Counted from the stretch's first letter, positions 52,409 through 62,199 are shown. The stretch: DNA of 64,000 bases from Bacillota bacterium (GCA_023413555.1 JAEZPG010000030.1:1-64000), one strand, 5' to 3'. Notes: generated from the letters alone by a model not told the origin. Numbers and translations are program-made.

Positions 52409-53818
52409 CTACACAATAAGTGTATTCTCCTCTCCTGTAAATGAATTCTCTTCTATCAGCTTTTTCAAGATAGCAAGGCCTTTTTCCAAGTCGGCAACTG
52501 TATCTACGGAACATAAGGAGACACGTACTGCATGATTGGAAGTGTGTGGTCCTACCACAAAGCGATCTGAGCAGAAAACCAGTAAGTCTGCTTTTTTTGC
52601 CTGCAGTTCAAAATTATACCCGTTGCAATGGGTAGGTAAGGTAATCCATTGGAAATAACTCAATGGGTTTGCTCCCTTTGGCAACGCAAAATAATCCTGG
52701 AAGATCTCGTTACGTTCTTTGGCTAACCTAAGTCGTGTGGAAATCAAATAATCTTTCGTTTCACTTTCTATGATGGTTGTAAGGATTTCTAGATTGAGTA
52801 ATGGTATCTGAAGATTGACATGATGCATGCCCGATACAACAGCTTCCTTAAGTTGCTCAGAAACAGCCATATAGGCTACTCTCAGTCCTGGGCAAAGTGC
52901 TTTGGAGGTGCCAGAAATATAAACAAACCGTTCTTCTACGGAACAGGAAATTGGTACTAAATCCGGTACTAAAAATGAATAGGTATCATCTTCAATTAAT
53001 ATCAGCTTATGGCGATTAAGTATGGTCGCAATCTCATCTCTGCGCAGCTGTGGCATAGTGATTGCCGTTGGATTATTACAGGAGGGTACCAAGTAGATTC
53101 CTTTTATATGATTGTTCTTGCAACACATTTCTAAGGATTGTGGGTTCATTCCCTGTTCATCCCCGTCTACAGCTATGAGCTGAATGTTAAGTTGCCTAGC
53201 CAATTTGATGAAGTTTGGATAGGAAAAGGAATCCACTGCTATCTTATCTCCTGCTTGAAAAAGAGATATAAGGGCGATTACAAAGGCATTTTGTGTTCCA
53301 GAGGTTATTATTATGTTATTTTCGGAGATTGGCAGATGAAACTGCTCCAACCATTTCTTTGCCGCTCTTTTGTATCGATATTCCTTATCAAGCGTCATAA
53401 ACTCAAATAATTGATTGGCAGATGTTTGTTGCAATATGTCATTTGCCACTTCTAGTACCCTTTGATTGAGTTGATAAAATGGCCGAATCTGTCCAAAATC
53501 TATCGAATGATTGTCGACTGAAGTTGTCGAATTTACTGGTTTAGGTCTATGAGACGAGACAAAGGTACCTTTTCCAACAGTACCATAAAGTAGCCCTTTC
53601 ATCTCACATAATTTAAATGCCCTAGTCACTGTACTTAAATTAATATCCAAATAATCTGCTAACTCTCTTTGTGGTGGCAACTTTGTATTGGGAGCCAACA
53701 CTCCGTTTTCTATATCCTCTTCCAATGCCTTGGCTAAAGATTTGTATATGGGTGTCTTTAATCTGTTTCGCTGAACTATCCAGGTCATTGGATAATCCTC
53801 AAATGAATTTACAGGCAT
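52409..53818 (-). CDS. MocR/PdxR-type regulator (GntR plus aminotransferase)
   Basis: About 469 residues from the ATG at 53816-53818, which follows GGGAGGGAAGAAGGAG; the frame is open to 53857. Residues about 12-80 are a GntR wHTH (IYKSLAKALEEDIENGVLAPNTKLPPQRELADYLDINLSTVTRAF); the rest is a type I aminotransferase with the PLP Lys in SGTSKALCPGLRVAYM and the Asn of PSCNNPTAI. Such proteins sense PLP or an amino-compound and activate transcription. Divergent from the MATE gene, which it may control. Confidence 0.88.
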   Translation of the reverse strand: MPVNSFEDYPMTWIVQRNRLKTPIYKSLAKALEEDIENGVLAPNTKLPPQRELADYLDINLSTVTRAFKLCEMKGLLYGTVGKGTFVSSHRPKPVNSTTSVDNHSIDFGQIRPFYQLNQRVLEVANDILQQTSANQLFEFMTLDKEYRYKRAAKKWLEQFHLPISENNIIITSGTQNAFVIALISLFQAGDKIAVDSFSYPNFIKLARQLNIQLIAVDGDEQGMNPQSLEMCCKNNHIKGIYLVPSCNNPTAITMPQLRRDEIATILNRHKLILIEDDTYSFLVPDLVPISCSVEERFVYISGTSKALCPGLRVAYMAVSEQLKEAVVSGMHHVNLQIPLLNLEILTTIIESETKDYLISTRLRLAKERNEIFQDYFALPKGANPLSYFQWITLPTHCNGYNFELQAKKADLLVFCSDRFVVGPHTSNHAVRVSLCSVDTVADLEKGLAILKKLIEENSFTGEENTLIV

Positions 53819-53840
53819 ACTCCTTCTTCCCTCCCAATTA

Positions 53841-53909
53841 TATTGTTCTGCATACAATATAAAAATTGATTGCCTATAATAATTATGATATGTATGTATT
53901 GTATGTATT
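53841..53909. promoter_or_regulatory. Repeats in the divergent MocR/MATE promoter region
   Basis: An inverted repeat TATTGT (53841-53846) / ACAATA (53854-53859) and two tandem GTATGTATT units (53892-53909). MocR proteins typically bind direct repeats in such divergent regions. Confidence 0.5.
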
Positions 53910-53967
53910 TATAGTAAGTACATTATCATACATTATGTTAAATGTATAGATGAAATGGAGGTATCCT

Positions 53968-55287
53968 ATGAATGACTTAACAAAGGGAAATGAATTTAAA
54001 ACCATACTTTCGTTTTCCATCCCTTTTCTGATTGGAAATCTGCTACAGCAACTGTATAACGTGGTAGACAGTATTGTAGTTGGGAATTTTTTAGGAAAAG
54101 AAAGTTTGGCCGCCGTTGGTTTCAGTTTTCAGATAAGTTCCTTACTGATTATTATTTCGATTGGAATCACAATGGGAACAAGTATATTGGTTTCAAGATG
54201 TATCGGTGAAAGAAAAATACAACGAGTTAAGGTGCTAATGGATACAGGCATTGGGTTTACTCTACTTCTTTCCATTATCTTTGCAGTCATGCTTTTTATA
54301 TTTAGCAATCCCATACTTCGTGTATTTCGTATGCCTACTGAAACACTGGAATTATCGGATACCTATTTAAGAATTACATGCATTGGTATCCTTCCCACAT
54401 TTGGCTACAATGCATTAACAAACATTTTACGTGGGATAGGCGACTCTAAAACACCTACTATTATATTAGTTTTTGCTTCCTTACTAAATATTGCATTAGA
54501 CCTTCTTTTGGTTGCAGTCATTCCTTTGGGTGTTGCTGGGGCTGCTATTGCTACTGTCATTGCTCAATTTTTCTCCTGGATTGGATGTACAATCTACATT
54601 AATCATAGATATCCAGAATTTCGCATACGAATGACACGACTAAGATTAGAATGGGTTGAGCTAAAAAACACCTTAAAAATAGGAATTCCTACAATGATAC
54701 AACAAGCATTTATCAGTATCGGCTTTCTTACTATTCAATATCTCATTAATGGATTTGGAACAAACTGCATCGCTGCCTTTACAGCAGCATCAAAAATCGA
54801 CGGTTTTGCACAAATACCTGCAGCAAACTTAGGAAAAGCAATTCCAAACTTTGTAGCTCAAAACCTTGGGGCTAATCAACCGGATCGAGTTAGCAAAGGG
54901 TGCAGACTTGCTTTTTTTATGTGTATTGTACTATCAATGACAATATCTACTATCATCCTTGCTCTACCAGTAACTTTCATTAAATTATTCAATAATGACC
55001 CAGCTGTCATTGAGATTGGAAAAGAATATCTAAGAATCGTTGCTATATTTTATTGGATTATGGGGTTAATGCAGCTTATAAATGGAATAATAATGGGATA
55101 TGGCAAGACAGTTGTTCCAATGATTGCAAGTATAGCATCCTTGTGTTTATTGCAAGTCCCTGTAGCCATTCTACTATCAGGGACTGCTCTAGGTCACACA
55201 GGCATCTGGATAGCCGCACCCATAGGCTGGGCGGGCGGACTTTTAATCCGGCTTATTTATTACATTAAGATATCAAAAAAGAAATGA
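53968..55287 (+). CDS. MATE-family efflux protein
   Basis: 439 residues from the ATG at 53968, after GGAGG; the frame opens earlier at 53950. Twelve membrane helices with the pattern of NorM/DinF-type MATE (GNLLQQLYNVVDSIVVGNFLGKESLAAVGF; GIGTMIQQAF-like in the second half). Divergent from a MocR regulator, so expression may follow an amino-compound signal. It ends 12 bases from the convergent hemolysin III gene. Confidence 0.92.
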   Translation: MNDLTKGNEFKTILSFSIPFLIGNLLQQLYNVVDSIVVGNFLGKESLAAVGFSFQISSLLIIISIGITMGTSILVSRCIGERKIQRVKVLMDTGIGFTLLLSIIFAVMLFIFSNPILRVFRMPTETLELSDTYLRITCIGILPTFGYNALTNILRGIGDSKTPTIILVFASLLNIALDLLLVAVIPLGVAGAAIATVIAQFFSWIGCTIYINHRYPEFRIRMTRLRLEWVELKNTLKIGIPTMIQQAFISIGFLTIQYLINGFGTNCIAAFTAASKIDGFAQIPAANLGKAIPNFVAQNLGANQPDRVSKGCRLAFFMCIVLSMTISTIILALPVTFIKLFNNDPAVIEIGKEYLRIVAIFYWIMGLMQLINGIIMGYGKTVVPMIASIASLCLLQVPVAILLSGTALGHTGIWIAAPIGWAGGLLIRLIYYIKISKKK

Positions 55288-55299
55288 TAAATGATTATT

Positions 55300-56025
55300 C
55301 TAGTATACATACAGATAGATAGCAAACCAATGAAGAATCGCTCCTGTCAAGACAAAGAAGTGCCAGATAAAATGGTCGTTAGGTTTATCTTTGGCAAACG
55401 GAATCATTCCTACTGTATAGATTACACCTCCGCCTAAAATCAGCCAAAATAGGGGCTTGCAGTTATGATACCAGTTCGGCATGAACATAAGACCGCTCCA
55501 ACCAATGACAAAATACAATGGAAAATGAAGCCACTGTAATCTTCCTGGCCCAAAAACTCCTATCATGGTAATTCCAAGGGCAATGAGCCCCCATTGGATA
55601 CAGAATAAGACGATTCCTAGGGTGTCTCCCCAATAAACCAGATACAATGGAGCAAAGGTTCCTCCAATAAGAAGATAGATGGAAGAATAATCGAATCTTC
55701 GCCAGAGACGTTTTACAGTAGATCCACTTTTAAAGGCATGATAGAGGCAGCTCATCAGCATAAGAAAAAAGAGGCTGATACCATAAAAACAGGTACCCAT
55801 AACTTTTAGCCCAGTATCAGACTTCAGTAATAAAAGAATCATTCCAACTGCTGCCAAAATGGCACCCACTCCATGAGTTACGGCATTTCCTATCTCCTCT
55901 AGGATGGTCAGATGCGGAGGCTCATTCCGTAATCTTATACGCTGCCTTTTTTCTAATCTCTTCTGTTTCTTTTGAACTTTTTTATCCTCTTTGAAAGCAC
56001 ATTTCTTCTGTTTCTCCTCAGTCAT
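55300..56025 (-). CDS. Hemolysin III / PAQR-family membrane protein
   Basis: 241 residues. Basic N-terminus (KKVQKKQKRLEKRQRIRL), then seven membrane helices. The family His, Asp and Ser ligands are seen: EEIGNAVTHGVGAILA, MLMSCLYHAF, DYSSIYLLIGGTFAPL and HFIWHFFVLTGAILHWF, as in the zinc-bound PAQR fold. The biological role in bacteria is unsettled (stress, lipid hydrolysis). The 30-residue charged start is longer than in most homologues. Confidence 0.9.
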   Translation of the reverse strand: MTEEKQKKCAFKEDKKVQKKQKRLEKRQRIRLRNEPPHLTILEEIGNAVTHGVGAILAAVGMILLLLKSDTGLKVMGTCFYGISLFFLMLMSCLYHAFKSGSTVKRLWRRFDYSSIYLLIGGTFAPLYLVYWGDTLGIVLFCIQWGLIALGITMIGVFGPGRLQWLHFPLYFVIGWSGLMFMPNWYHNCKPLFWLILGGGVIYTVGMIPFAKDKPNDHFIWHFFVLTGAILHWFAIYLYVY

Positions 56026-56050
56026 ATGTAGTTCACCTCATCTATAATAA

Positions 56051-56085
56051 GCTACCATTTCCTATAGAAATGGCAGCTTTTTTTT
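56051..56085. terminator. Terminator between two minus-strand genes
   Basis: Stem GCTACCATTTC / GAAATGGCAGC with a 5-base loop, then eight T on the plus strand and TTATTATAG on the minus strand. It follows the secreted hydrolase gene (minus strand, 60 bases after its stop). Confidence 0.7.
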
Positions 56086-56144
56086 CAGTATAACATTTAT
56101 CTCTGATTTTATCTAGAGTAGTTCCCTTATATTGTAAAGGCTTA

Positions 56145-57188
56145 TTATTGAGGATATCTAGTCATTACATAATTCAATGTGGATTTTATCGTCGATAAAC
56201 TAATCTCTCTACCCCAGTGAATCTTACCGTTATAGTTGCCCTCAGCTACAATAAAGCTGTTATTCTTCACCTCTAATACAATGACAGAATGTGAATCGTT
56301 ATTGATACGTAGTATATCTCCAACTTTAATGTTAGATACATTAGTATGAGTTCTTGCTTTTAATGTTCCAAAAGCAGCATCACTTACTGCAAAGGCAAAT
56401 CCAACACATCCATAACCTCCAGTATAAATCCCACCATTCCATGCATAGTAGTTGGCATTGGTCCAGGTCATACCTTCAGGATACTTGGATTTCATTGCAA
56501 TCATATCAGCATAAACACTAGCTTCTGTTAGTGAGCCAGAACCTGAGTTATTGTTGTTATTATTATTATTATTGTTATTGTTGTTATTATTGTTGTTGTT
56601 ATTATTGTTGCAGTTATTATTGTTGCAGTTATTATCGGTAGTGACAGCTTTTACTTTAATAGTAACTTTGTAGGATTTTTTGTTGGCTCCTATACAGGTA
56701 ATGGTTGCCGTTCCAGCCTTCTTTGCTGTTACTACTCCTTTACTTGACACAGTTGCTACGCTGGTGTCTGAAGATTTCCATGACTTAGCTTTGGTACCTG
56801 TAATCTTTAATGTACAGGTCTTTCCAACTGTAAGTGTCTTACAAGTAGTATTTAAATAAGGATTTTTCACCTTTACTGTACATTTGTATTTTTTCCCAGA
56901 TACTTTTGCTGTTATCACAGCAGTTCCGGCTTTTTTTGCAGTTACTTTACCTTTTTTAGATACTGTCGCTACTTTGGTCTTATTGGATGACCATGTAACC
57001 TTGGCACTGGTTCCACTGACTTTCAGTGTGGTCTGGCTTCCTACATAAAGCGTAGATGAGGTCTTGTTTAATTTCATTTTAGAGGCTGCATCTGCTATAA
57101 CAGAAGATCCCATACCTATGGCTGCTACTGTCATACATAGTACTAGTAGCATAGTTATCAGTTTCTTACTAGTTTGCTTTCGTCTCAT
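56145..57188 (-). CDS. Secreted protein with two Big_2 domains, poly-Asn linker and cysteine-hydrolase-like C-terminus
   Basis: 347 residues. Signal peptide about 1-35 (GMGSSVIADAA). Two Ig-like Big_2 domains (about 38-110 and 112-180; each with VATVSKKGKVTAKKAGTA-like core), a linker of about 30 mostly Asn residues, then a C-terminal domain with GCVGFAFAVSD (Cys nucleophile candidate), a His in NNDSHSVIVLEV and FIVAEGNY, as in CHAP/NlpC-type wall hydrolases. RBS AAAAGGAG. The poly-Asn stretch is encoded by AAT/AAC repeats. Confidence 0.8.
   Translation of the reverse strand: MRRKQTSKKLITMLLVLCMTVAAIGMGSSVIADAASKMKLNKTSSTLYVGSQTTLKVSGTSAKVTWSSNKTKVATVSKKGKVTAKKAGTAVITAKVSGKKYKCTVKVKNPYLNTTCKTLTVGKTCTLKITGTKAKSWKSSDTSVATVSSKGVVTAKKAGTATITCIGANKKSYKVTIKVKAVTTDNNCNNNNCNNNNNNNNNNNNNNNNNNNNNSGSGSLTEASVYADMIAMKSKYPEGMTWTNANYYAWNGGIYTGGYGCVGFAFAVSDAAFGTLKARTHTNVSNIKVGDILRINNDSHSVIVLEVKNNSFIVAEGNYNGKIHWGREISLSTIKSTLNYVMTRYPQ
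56548..56635. repeat. AAT/AAC trinucleotide tract coding the poly-Asn linker
   Basis: About 29 mostly ATT/GTT triplets on the plus strand, interrupted by GCA (Cys) twice near its right end. Replication slippage could change the linker length without shifting the frame. Confidence 0.85.
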
Positions 57189-57343
57189 ATAAACTCCTTT
57201 TCCTGTCCCTTTTTCGACATTAATGTTTAATATTTGACATAGTTACCTTGTCATTATAACACATACTTCTTATCCCTTTTTCTAGTAATATCTTCCTAAT
57301 GGGGAAGGGGGATGGGGTTAGACCTGATTTCATGACAATAAAA

Positions 57344-57372
57344 AACTATGTAAACATATGGCTTACATAGTT
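57344..57372 (-). terminator. Terminator after mgtE
   Basis: Stem AACTATGTAA / TTACATAGTT with a 9-base loop; on the minus strand TTTTTATT follows. It is 8 bases after the mgtE stop. Confidence 0.8.
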
Positions 57373-57379
57373 GCTTTTA

Positions 57380-58786
57380 TTATGACGACAACCCCAATAC
57401 TCTGATTAATAACCACCAAGCTAACCCGTAGTAGGTGACTACTGCAATCAGATCATTGACCGTGGTGATTAGTGGACCTGAGGCTACAGCAGGATCAATG
57501 TTAATTTTATGAAAGAAAAGTGGAATTACAGTTCCAACCAGGCTTGATATCAGCATGGCTATTACCAGAGAAAGTCCTACACAACTTGAAGTTGCAAATG
57601 CGTAGGTGAAATTCTGATGCTTGGCAAACATAATGTAAAAGCCCACTGCAAGGATAGACACAACACCTAACAACAAGCCATTGAATAATCCAATCCGCAT
57701 TTCCTTGGCAGTTAAAGCAAGTTTCTGTTTTCCAGTAAGGTGCTCATCTGTCAGTACCCGAATGGTTACAGCTAGAGACTGAGTTCCTACATTCCCAGCC
57801 ATGTCAAGGATTAGTGACTGGAAACATACAATTAGGGCAAGCTGAGCAACTACCTTCTCAAATATGCCCACTACAGAGGATACTACAATACCGAGGACAA
57901 GAAGAATGATAAGCCATGGAAGTCGCTTTTTCATACTTTCTAATAATGGTTCGTTTAATTCCTCTTCTGAGGTCAAACCAGCAAATTTGGCATAATCGTC
58001 GCCCAATTCGTCATCTACCACTTCTACAAGATTCTGGGCTGTAATAACACCAATCAACTGATTCTCATTATCTAGGACAGGAATGGAATCCTCACCGTAA
58101 TCCTTTAATCGCTCAATACACTCCCTAATCTGTTCGTGCGCATGAACATAAGGATAAGAAGTACTGATAAGATCCTCCAATGACATATAATCTCTGGCGA
58201 TGATTAGATCGGTAAGTTCGATGGCTCCATAAAAACACCCTTTCTTATCAATCACGTATATGGTAGAAATGTTATCCTTCTCGGCAGCTTGGTTTACCAA
58301 AGCCTTCATAGCTTGCTTAATTGTCAATCCAACTTCTATTTCAATATAGTTGTTTGTCATAATGCTCCCTATTTCATTGTCGTCATAGGAAGCAATTAGT
58401 CGAATTTCCTCTTTGGTGCCCTGATCCATTAACTTCATAATCTGCTCCCTCTGGTGGGCATTCATGTCTCCCAAAAGGTCTAAGGCATCATCCGCATCCA
58501 TTCTTTCTATAATATGAGCAGCATTCTCCATAGGGATCTCATTAATGTATTGATCTGCATCACTCAAGTGAATGAAGATATCAGAGATTTCCTGAGGATT
58601 TAGAATTCTATATAGACGTTGTCTTTCTTGTTGTTTTAATTTACTCCAAGCATCTGCAATATCCTTCTCATGATAATCCGACAGTATTTCTTTTAATTTA
58701 ATATCATCATTTTCTTCCCTAATGAGATGCAAAAGCCTTTCTTCAAAATTTGGTACCTCCGAGTTGTTGATTATTTCATTACTCAT
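57380..58786 (-). CDS. mgtE: Magnesium transporter MgtE
   Basis: 468 residues from the ATG at 58784-58786, after GGAGG; the frame is open to 58798. N-terminal MgtE_N helical domain with acidic clusters, two CBS domains (about 130-260: ISTIYVIDKKGCFYGAIELTDL, SIPVLDNENQLIGVITAQNL), and five membrane helices (VSSVVGIFEKVVAQLALIVCFQ, PLITTVNDLIAVVTYYG with the selectivity motif). Mg2+ uptake closed by Mg2+ binding to the CBS part. No M-box riboswitch was recognised upstream. Confidence 0.94.
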   Translation of the reverse strand: MSNEIINNSEVPNFEERLLHLIREENDDIKLKEILSDYHEKDIADAWSKLKQQERQRLYRILNPQEISDIFIHLSDADQYINEIPMENAAHIIERMDADDALDLLGDMNAHQREQIMKLMDQGTKEEIRLIASYDDNEIGSIMTNNYIEIEVGLTIKQAMKALVNQAAEKDNISTIYVIDKKGCFYGAIELTDLIIARDYMSLEDLISTSYPYVHAHEQIRECIERLKDYGEDSIPVLDNENQLIGVITAQNLVEVVDDELGDDYAKFAGLTSEEELNEPLLESMKKRLPWLIILLVLGIVVSSVVGIFEKVVAQLALIVCFQSLILDMAGNVGTQSLAVTIRVLTDEHLTGKQKLALTAKEMRIGLFNGLLLGVVSILAVGFYIMFAKHQNFTYAFATSSCVGLSLVIAMLISSLVGTVIPLFFHKINIDPAVASGPLITTVNDLIAVVTYYGLAWWLLIRVLGLSS

Positions 58787-58988
58787 GCTGTCCTCCATGC
58801 CTTATTATTGCAGTTTTAGTGATAGTATTCCCAAAGAGAAAGTTCCTATCAATCATTAGAAACCTATTAACACTGTCTACTTTCATAAGTTATTCAAAAT
58901 TCAACACTTTTTTCTTTATTTTGTTATTATTATCATAGTATTTGTGATATAAATCAGATACAATGAATAGTAAAAAAGGGGTGACAAG

Positions 58989-59672
58989 ATGAAGAATGCC
59001 ATTTTAATTGTAGAAGATGATAAAGACTTAGCCATGATTACATCCGATATGCTGACTACCTATGGATATCAGGTTACTTGGGCGAAGGATGGAGATTCTG
59101 CTTATACTCTGTTATCAGAACATACCTATCATCTTTTGCTCTTAGACATTAATCTTCCAAAAGAAACCGGCTTCACACTTTGTAGTGAAATACGCAAAGT
59201 ATCTTCTGTTCCCATTATTTTTGCCAGCGCCAGAACCAGTGAAGATGACAAAGTGGTTGGTCTTGACATTGGAGGAGATGATTACATAGCAAAGCCCTAC
59301 TCCCTGAAAGAACTTTTGTCCCGTATCAACTCATTAATGCGACGTACCTATGGGAATAGAGAAGAAAATTCAATCATTACAGTGGGAGATCTAGAGATAC
59401 AACCTGATCTTAGAACTGTAACAAAGAAAGGAAAAGACATCTCCCTTTCCCTAAAGGAATTTGACCTTCTTCTATATCTTGCTAGGAATAAAAACAAAGT
59501 TGTAAAAAAGGAAACTCTGTTAAATGAAGTTTGGGGGGCCTTTTGTACGGTGGAGATTTCTACTGTTTCTGTGCATATTCGATGGCTACGTGAGAAGTTA
59601 GAGGAAGATTCAAAAAATCCTGTTTATATCAAAACCATATGGGGCATTGGCTACTCCCTACAGGACAGATAA
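58989..59672 (+). CDS. Response regulator, OmpR family
   Basis: 227 residues. Receiver domain with Asp10, Asp11, the phosphorylation site Asp53 (LLLLDINLP) and Lys102 (AKPYS); then an OmpR-type winged HTH (LSLKEFDLLLYLARNKNKVVKKETLLNEVWG). It is the partner of the kinase at 60170, with a GNAT gene between. It likely controls the ABC transporter that follows. Confidence 0.93.
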   Translation: MKNAILIVEDDKDLAMITSDMLTTYGYQVTWAKDGDSAYTLLSEHTYHLLLLDINLPKETGFTLCSEIRKVSSVPIIFASARTSEDDKVVGLDIGGDDYIAKPYSLKELLSRINSLMRRTYGNREENSIITVGDLEIQPDLRTVTKKGKDISLSLKEFDLLLYLARNKNKVVKKETLLNEVWGAFCTVEISTVSVHIRWLREKLEEDSKNPVYIKTIWGIGYSLQDR

Positions 59673-59736
59673 GCAATCTAAAGTTACAACATTACTTTTG
59701 AGCAGAATAATAATTAATGATGGAGGTATAAGCAAG

Positions 59737-60138
59737 ATGCAATATTATATAGAAAAAGATAAGAAGAACATACATATTAAAGAAATAATGGCCTTATTGA
59801 AACAATCCTATTGGGCAAAAAATAGAACGGAAGAAACTGTGAAAAAGAGCATAGAGAATTCCTTATGCTATTATGTGATTGAAATCGATACAGAAAAGCT
59901 GATTGGCTTTGCCAGAGTTATTACAGATTGGGCAACTACCTACTATTTATGTGATGTTATAGTGGATGAAGAGTATAGAGGAAACAGGATTGGAAAAACC
60001 ATGGTTCAGACAATTACTGAAGATGATGCTTTAAAAAAATTACGTGGATTGTTACTGACACGTGATGCACATAATCTATATGAGGCTTATGGTTTCTTCA
60101 GGGATACAGAAGGCTGTATGCAACACAATCCAGAATAG
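59737..60138 (+). CDS. GNAT-family acetyltransferase
   Basis: 133 residues from the ATG at 59737, after GGAGG; the frame opens earlier at 59647 within the regulator gene. The acetyl-CoA motif is DEEYRGNRIGKTMVQ, and the C-terminal EAYGFFRD fits the fold. Substrate is unknown. It is inserted between response regulator and histidine kinase in one operon, which is uncommon. Confidence 0.85.
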   Translation: MQYYIEKDKKNIHIKEIMALLKQSYWAKNRTEETVKKSIENSLCYYVIEIDTEKLIGFARVITDWATTYYLCDVIVDEEYRGNRIGKTMVQTITEDDALKKLRGLLLTRDAHNLYEAYGFFRDTEGCMQHNPE

Positions 60139-60169
60139 TTATATAAAACATAGAAAGGGCTCATAACTT

Positions 60170-61333
60170 GTGAAAAAAAAATTATTTGCTGTCACAATCT
60201 CTTTTATCTGTATTCTTACTGCAATAACCATTCTATTTTACAGCAAGCTTAACAACAAAGGATCTGAGGAAACCAAGCGGGAACAAGCAGTAGCCCTAAA
60301 TGAGATTGAGCAGTTGGCAAAGCAAATGACAGGTACTACCACCAACGGGGACGATCTTAAGCTACACTCTTTCATTGAGTCTCTTAGAGAAGATATCCTA
60401 AGTAGCTCTAAAGAAAGTACTAAGCAAAAGCAGACTTCTCTTGTCTTGATTTTTTATTTTACTTGTATCATATTTCTTCTTATTGTATTTGGCTATGTCT
60501 ATCGTGCGATTCTTCGGCCATTTGATAAGATGAAGATTTATGCAAAAGAGATAGCCAATGGAAATCTTGATATTCCTCTAAATTATGAAAGAAGCAATTA
60601 TTTTGGAGCCTACACTTGGGCATTTGACCATATGAGAAGTGAAATTGTCAAAGCCAGATCCTATGAAAAGGAATCCATTTTAAACAACAAAACGGTGATA
60701 GCCACCTTATCCCATGATATTAAGACACCAATTGCTTCCATTCGTGCCTATACGGAAGGTCTTGAAGCAAATCTTGATGCTACAGCCGAGAAGCGACAGC
60801 ATTATATCTCCACTATAATTACAAAATGTGACGAGGTTACCAAGTTGACCAATGACTTATTTCTACATTCCTTGTCCGACTTAGATAAATTAAAAATGGA
60901 GTTTGAAGAAATCGAATTATCTGATTTTTTACAGACGAATTTTAGAGAAAACGATGAACTCTCTGGAGAGTTACGCCTCATTCTTCCATTTCCAGAAAAA
61001 ACTCTGATGGTAGATCAAAAACGTCTTAAACAGGCTGTTGACAATCTTATCAATAATTCAAAAAAATATGCGGACTCCAGAATGGAACTTTCTGCAGTGA
61101 TTGAAGCAGATTTCTACTGTATTCATCTTCGTGATTATGGACCTGGGATTCCCAATGAGGATATGCCATTTATCATGGACAAATTCTACCGAGGACGTAA
61201 TGCAGGCGAGCAAGATGGCTCCGGTCTAGGGCTTTATATTGTCACTTACATTATGAAACAGCATGGGGGACAGCTAAAGTTATATAACCATTCCGATGGT
61301 TTAGAAGCTGTACTAGCTCTTCCTATGAAATAG
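60170..61333 (+). CDS. Sensor histidine kinase
   Basis: 387 residues, GTG start after GAAAGGG. Two membrane helices (about 4-24 and 90-113) with a small outer loop, a HAMP-like linker, the phospho-acceptor His182 in TLSHDIKTP and the ATPase motifs NLINNSKKY, DYGPGI and GSGLGLYI. The short outer loop means it may sense membrane stress or the linked transporter. Partner of the regulator at 58989. Confidence 0.92.
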   Translation: MKKKLFAVTISFICILTAITILFYSKLNNKGSEETKREQAVALNEIEQLAKQMTGTTTNGDDLKLHSFIESLREDILSSSKESTKQKQTSLVLIFYFTCIIFLLIVFGYVYRAILRPFDKMKIYAKEIANGNLDIPLNYERSNYFGAYTWAFDHMRSEIVKARSYEKESILNNKTVIATLSHDIKTPIASIRAYTEGLEANLDATAEKRQHYISTIITKCDEVTKLTNDLFLHSLSDLDKLKMEFEEIELSDFLQTNFRENDELSGELRLILPFPEKTLMVDQKRLKQAVDNLINNSKKYADSRMELSAVIEADFYCIHLRDYGPGIPNEDMPFIMDKFYRGRNAGEQDGSGLGLYIVTYIMKQHGGQLKLYNHSDGLEAVLALPMK

Positions 61334-61437
61334 ACGATGGAATACTCTGATCACTTATTCATCTCTTAAAGATTTCTTAATAACTCTCCTGTTATGATTG
61401 GTGCATGAATCAAGAATCATAGAAAGGGCGAATTACA

Positions 61438-62199
61438 ATGAGAGAAACAATATTAAAAGCAATCGGAATATGCAAGAGCTTTGCGAATAACGGTGAGCAA
61501 AATCATATCTTGTCAGGCGTTGATTTTGAACTATATAAAGGGGACTTTACTGTCATTATGGGGGCATCTGGCTCCGGCAAATCCACTCTTCTCTACTGCC
61601 TAAGTGGCATGGATATACCAACTACAGGAACTATTTCCTATGCTGGTAAAATAATCACCAACTATAACGAAAAGCAGCTGGCCTTATTGAGACGAGGAGA
61701 CTTCGGCTTCGTCTTTCAGCAGATGCATCTGGTAAGTAATCTCACCCTATTAGAAAATGTAGTGGTACCTGGTTATCTAAAAAAAGGGCGCTCGGCTGCA
61801 GCGGTAAATAAAAGAGCTAACGAACTACTGGATAACTTTGGACTTGTGGAAGCCAAGAAAAGACTGCCTAAGCAGACTTCTGGTGGAGAGCAACAGCGAG
61901 CTGCCATTGCACGTGCTCTAATTAGCGAACCCACCCTTCTCTTTGCAGATGAACCTACAGGAGCTTTAAACCGTAAAAATGGAAATGACGTTTTGGAACT
62001 GCTAACCAAGATTAATCAGATGGGACAAAGCATCCTCATGGTTACCCATGATATTCGAAGTGCACTTCGGGCAAATCGTTTATTATACCTAGAAGATGGG
62101 AATATAATTGGTGAACTATCACTCCCTCCCTATTCACTCGAACGCTTAAAAGCACGGGAATCTCAGATCACTTCCTGGCTGTCCTCCATGGAATGGTAA
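61438..62199 (+). CDS. ABC transporter ATPase, LolD/MacB type
   Basis: 253 residues. Walker A GASGSGKST, signature TSGGEQQR, Walker B LLFADEPTGALN and H-loop VTHDI. It pairs with the FtsX-like permease that follows. AGAAAGGGC precedes the ATG. Such pairs next to a kinase/regulator often protect against peptides (Bce-like), but the family here is closer to MacB/LolD. Function inferred only. Confidence 0.92.
   Translation: MRETILKAIGICKSFANNGEQNHILSGVDFELYKGDFTVIMGASGSGKSTLLYCLSGMDIPTTGTISYAGKIITNYNEKQLALLRRGDFGFVFQQMHLVSNLTLLENVVVPGYLKKGRSAAAVNKRANELLDNFGLVEAKKRLPKQTSGGEQQRAAIARALISEPTLLFADEPTGALNRKNGNDVLELLTKINQMGQSILMVTHDIRSALRANRLLYLEDGNIIGELSLPPYSLERLKARESQITSWLSSMEW

Noticed and set aside
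58799..58988. Possible M-box riboswitch before mgtE
   Set aside because: None of the conserved M-box strings or stems are present in the 190 bases.
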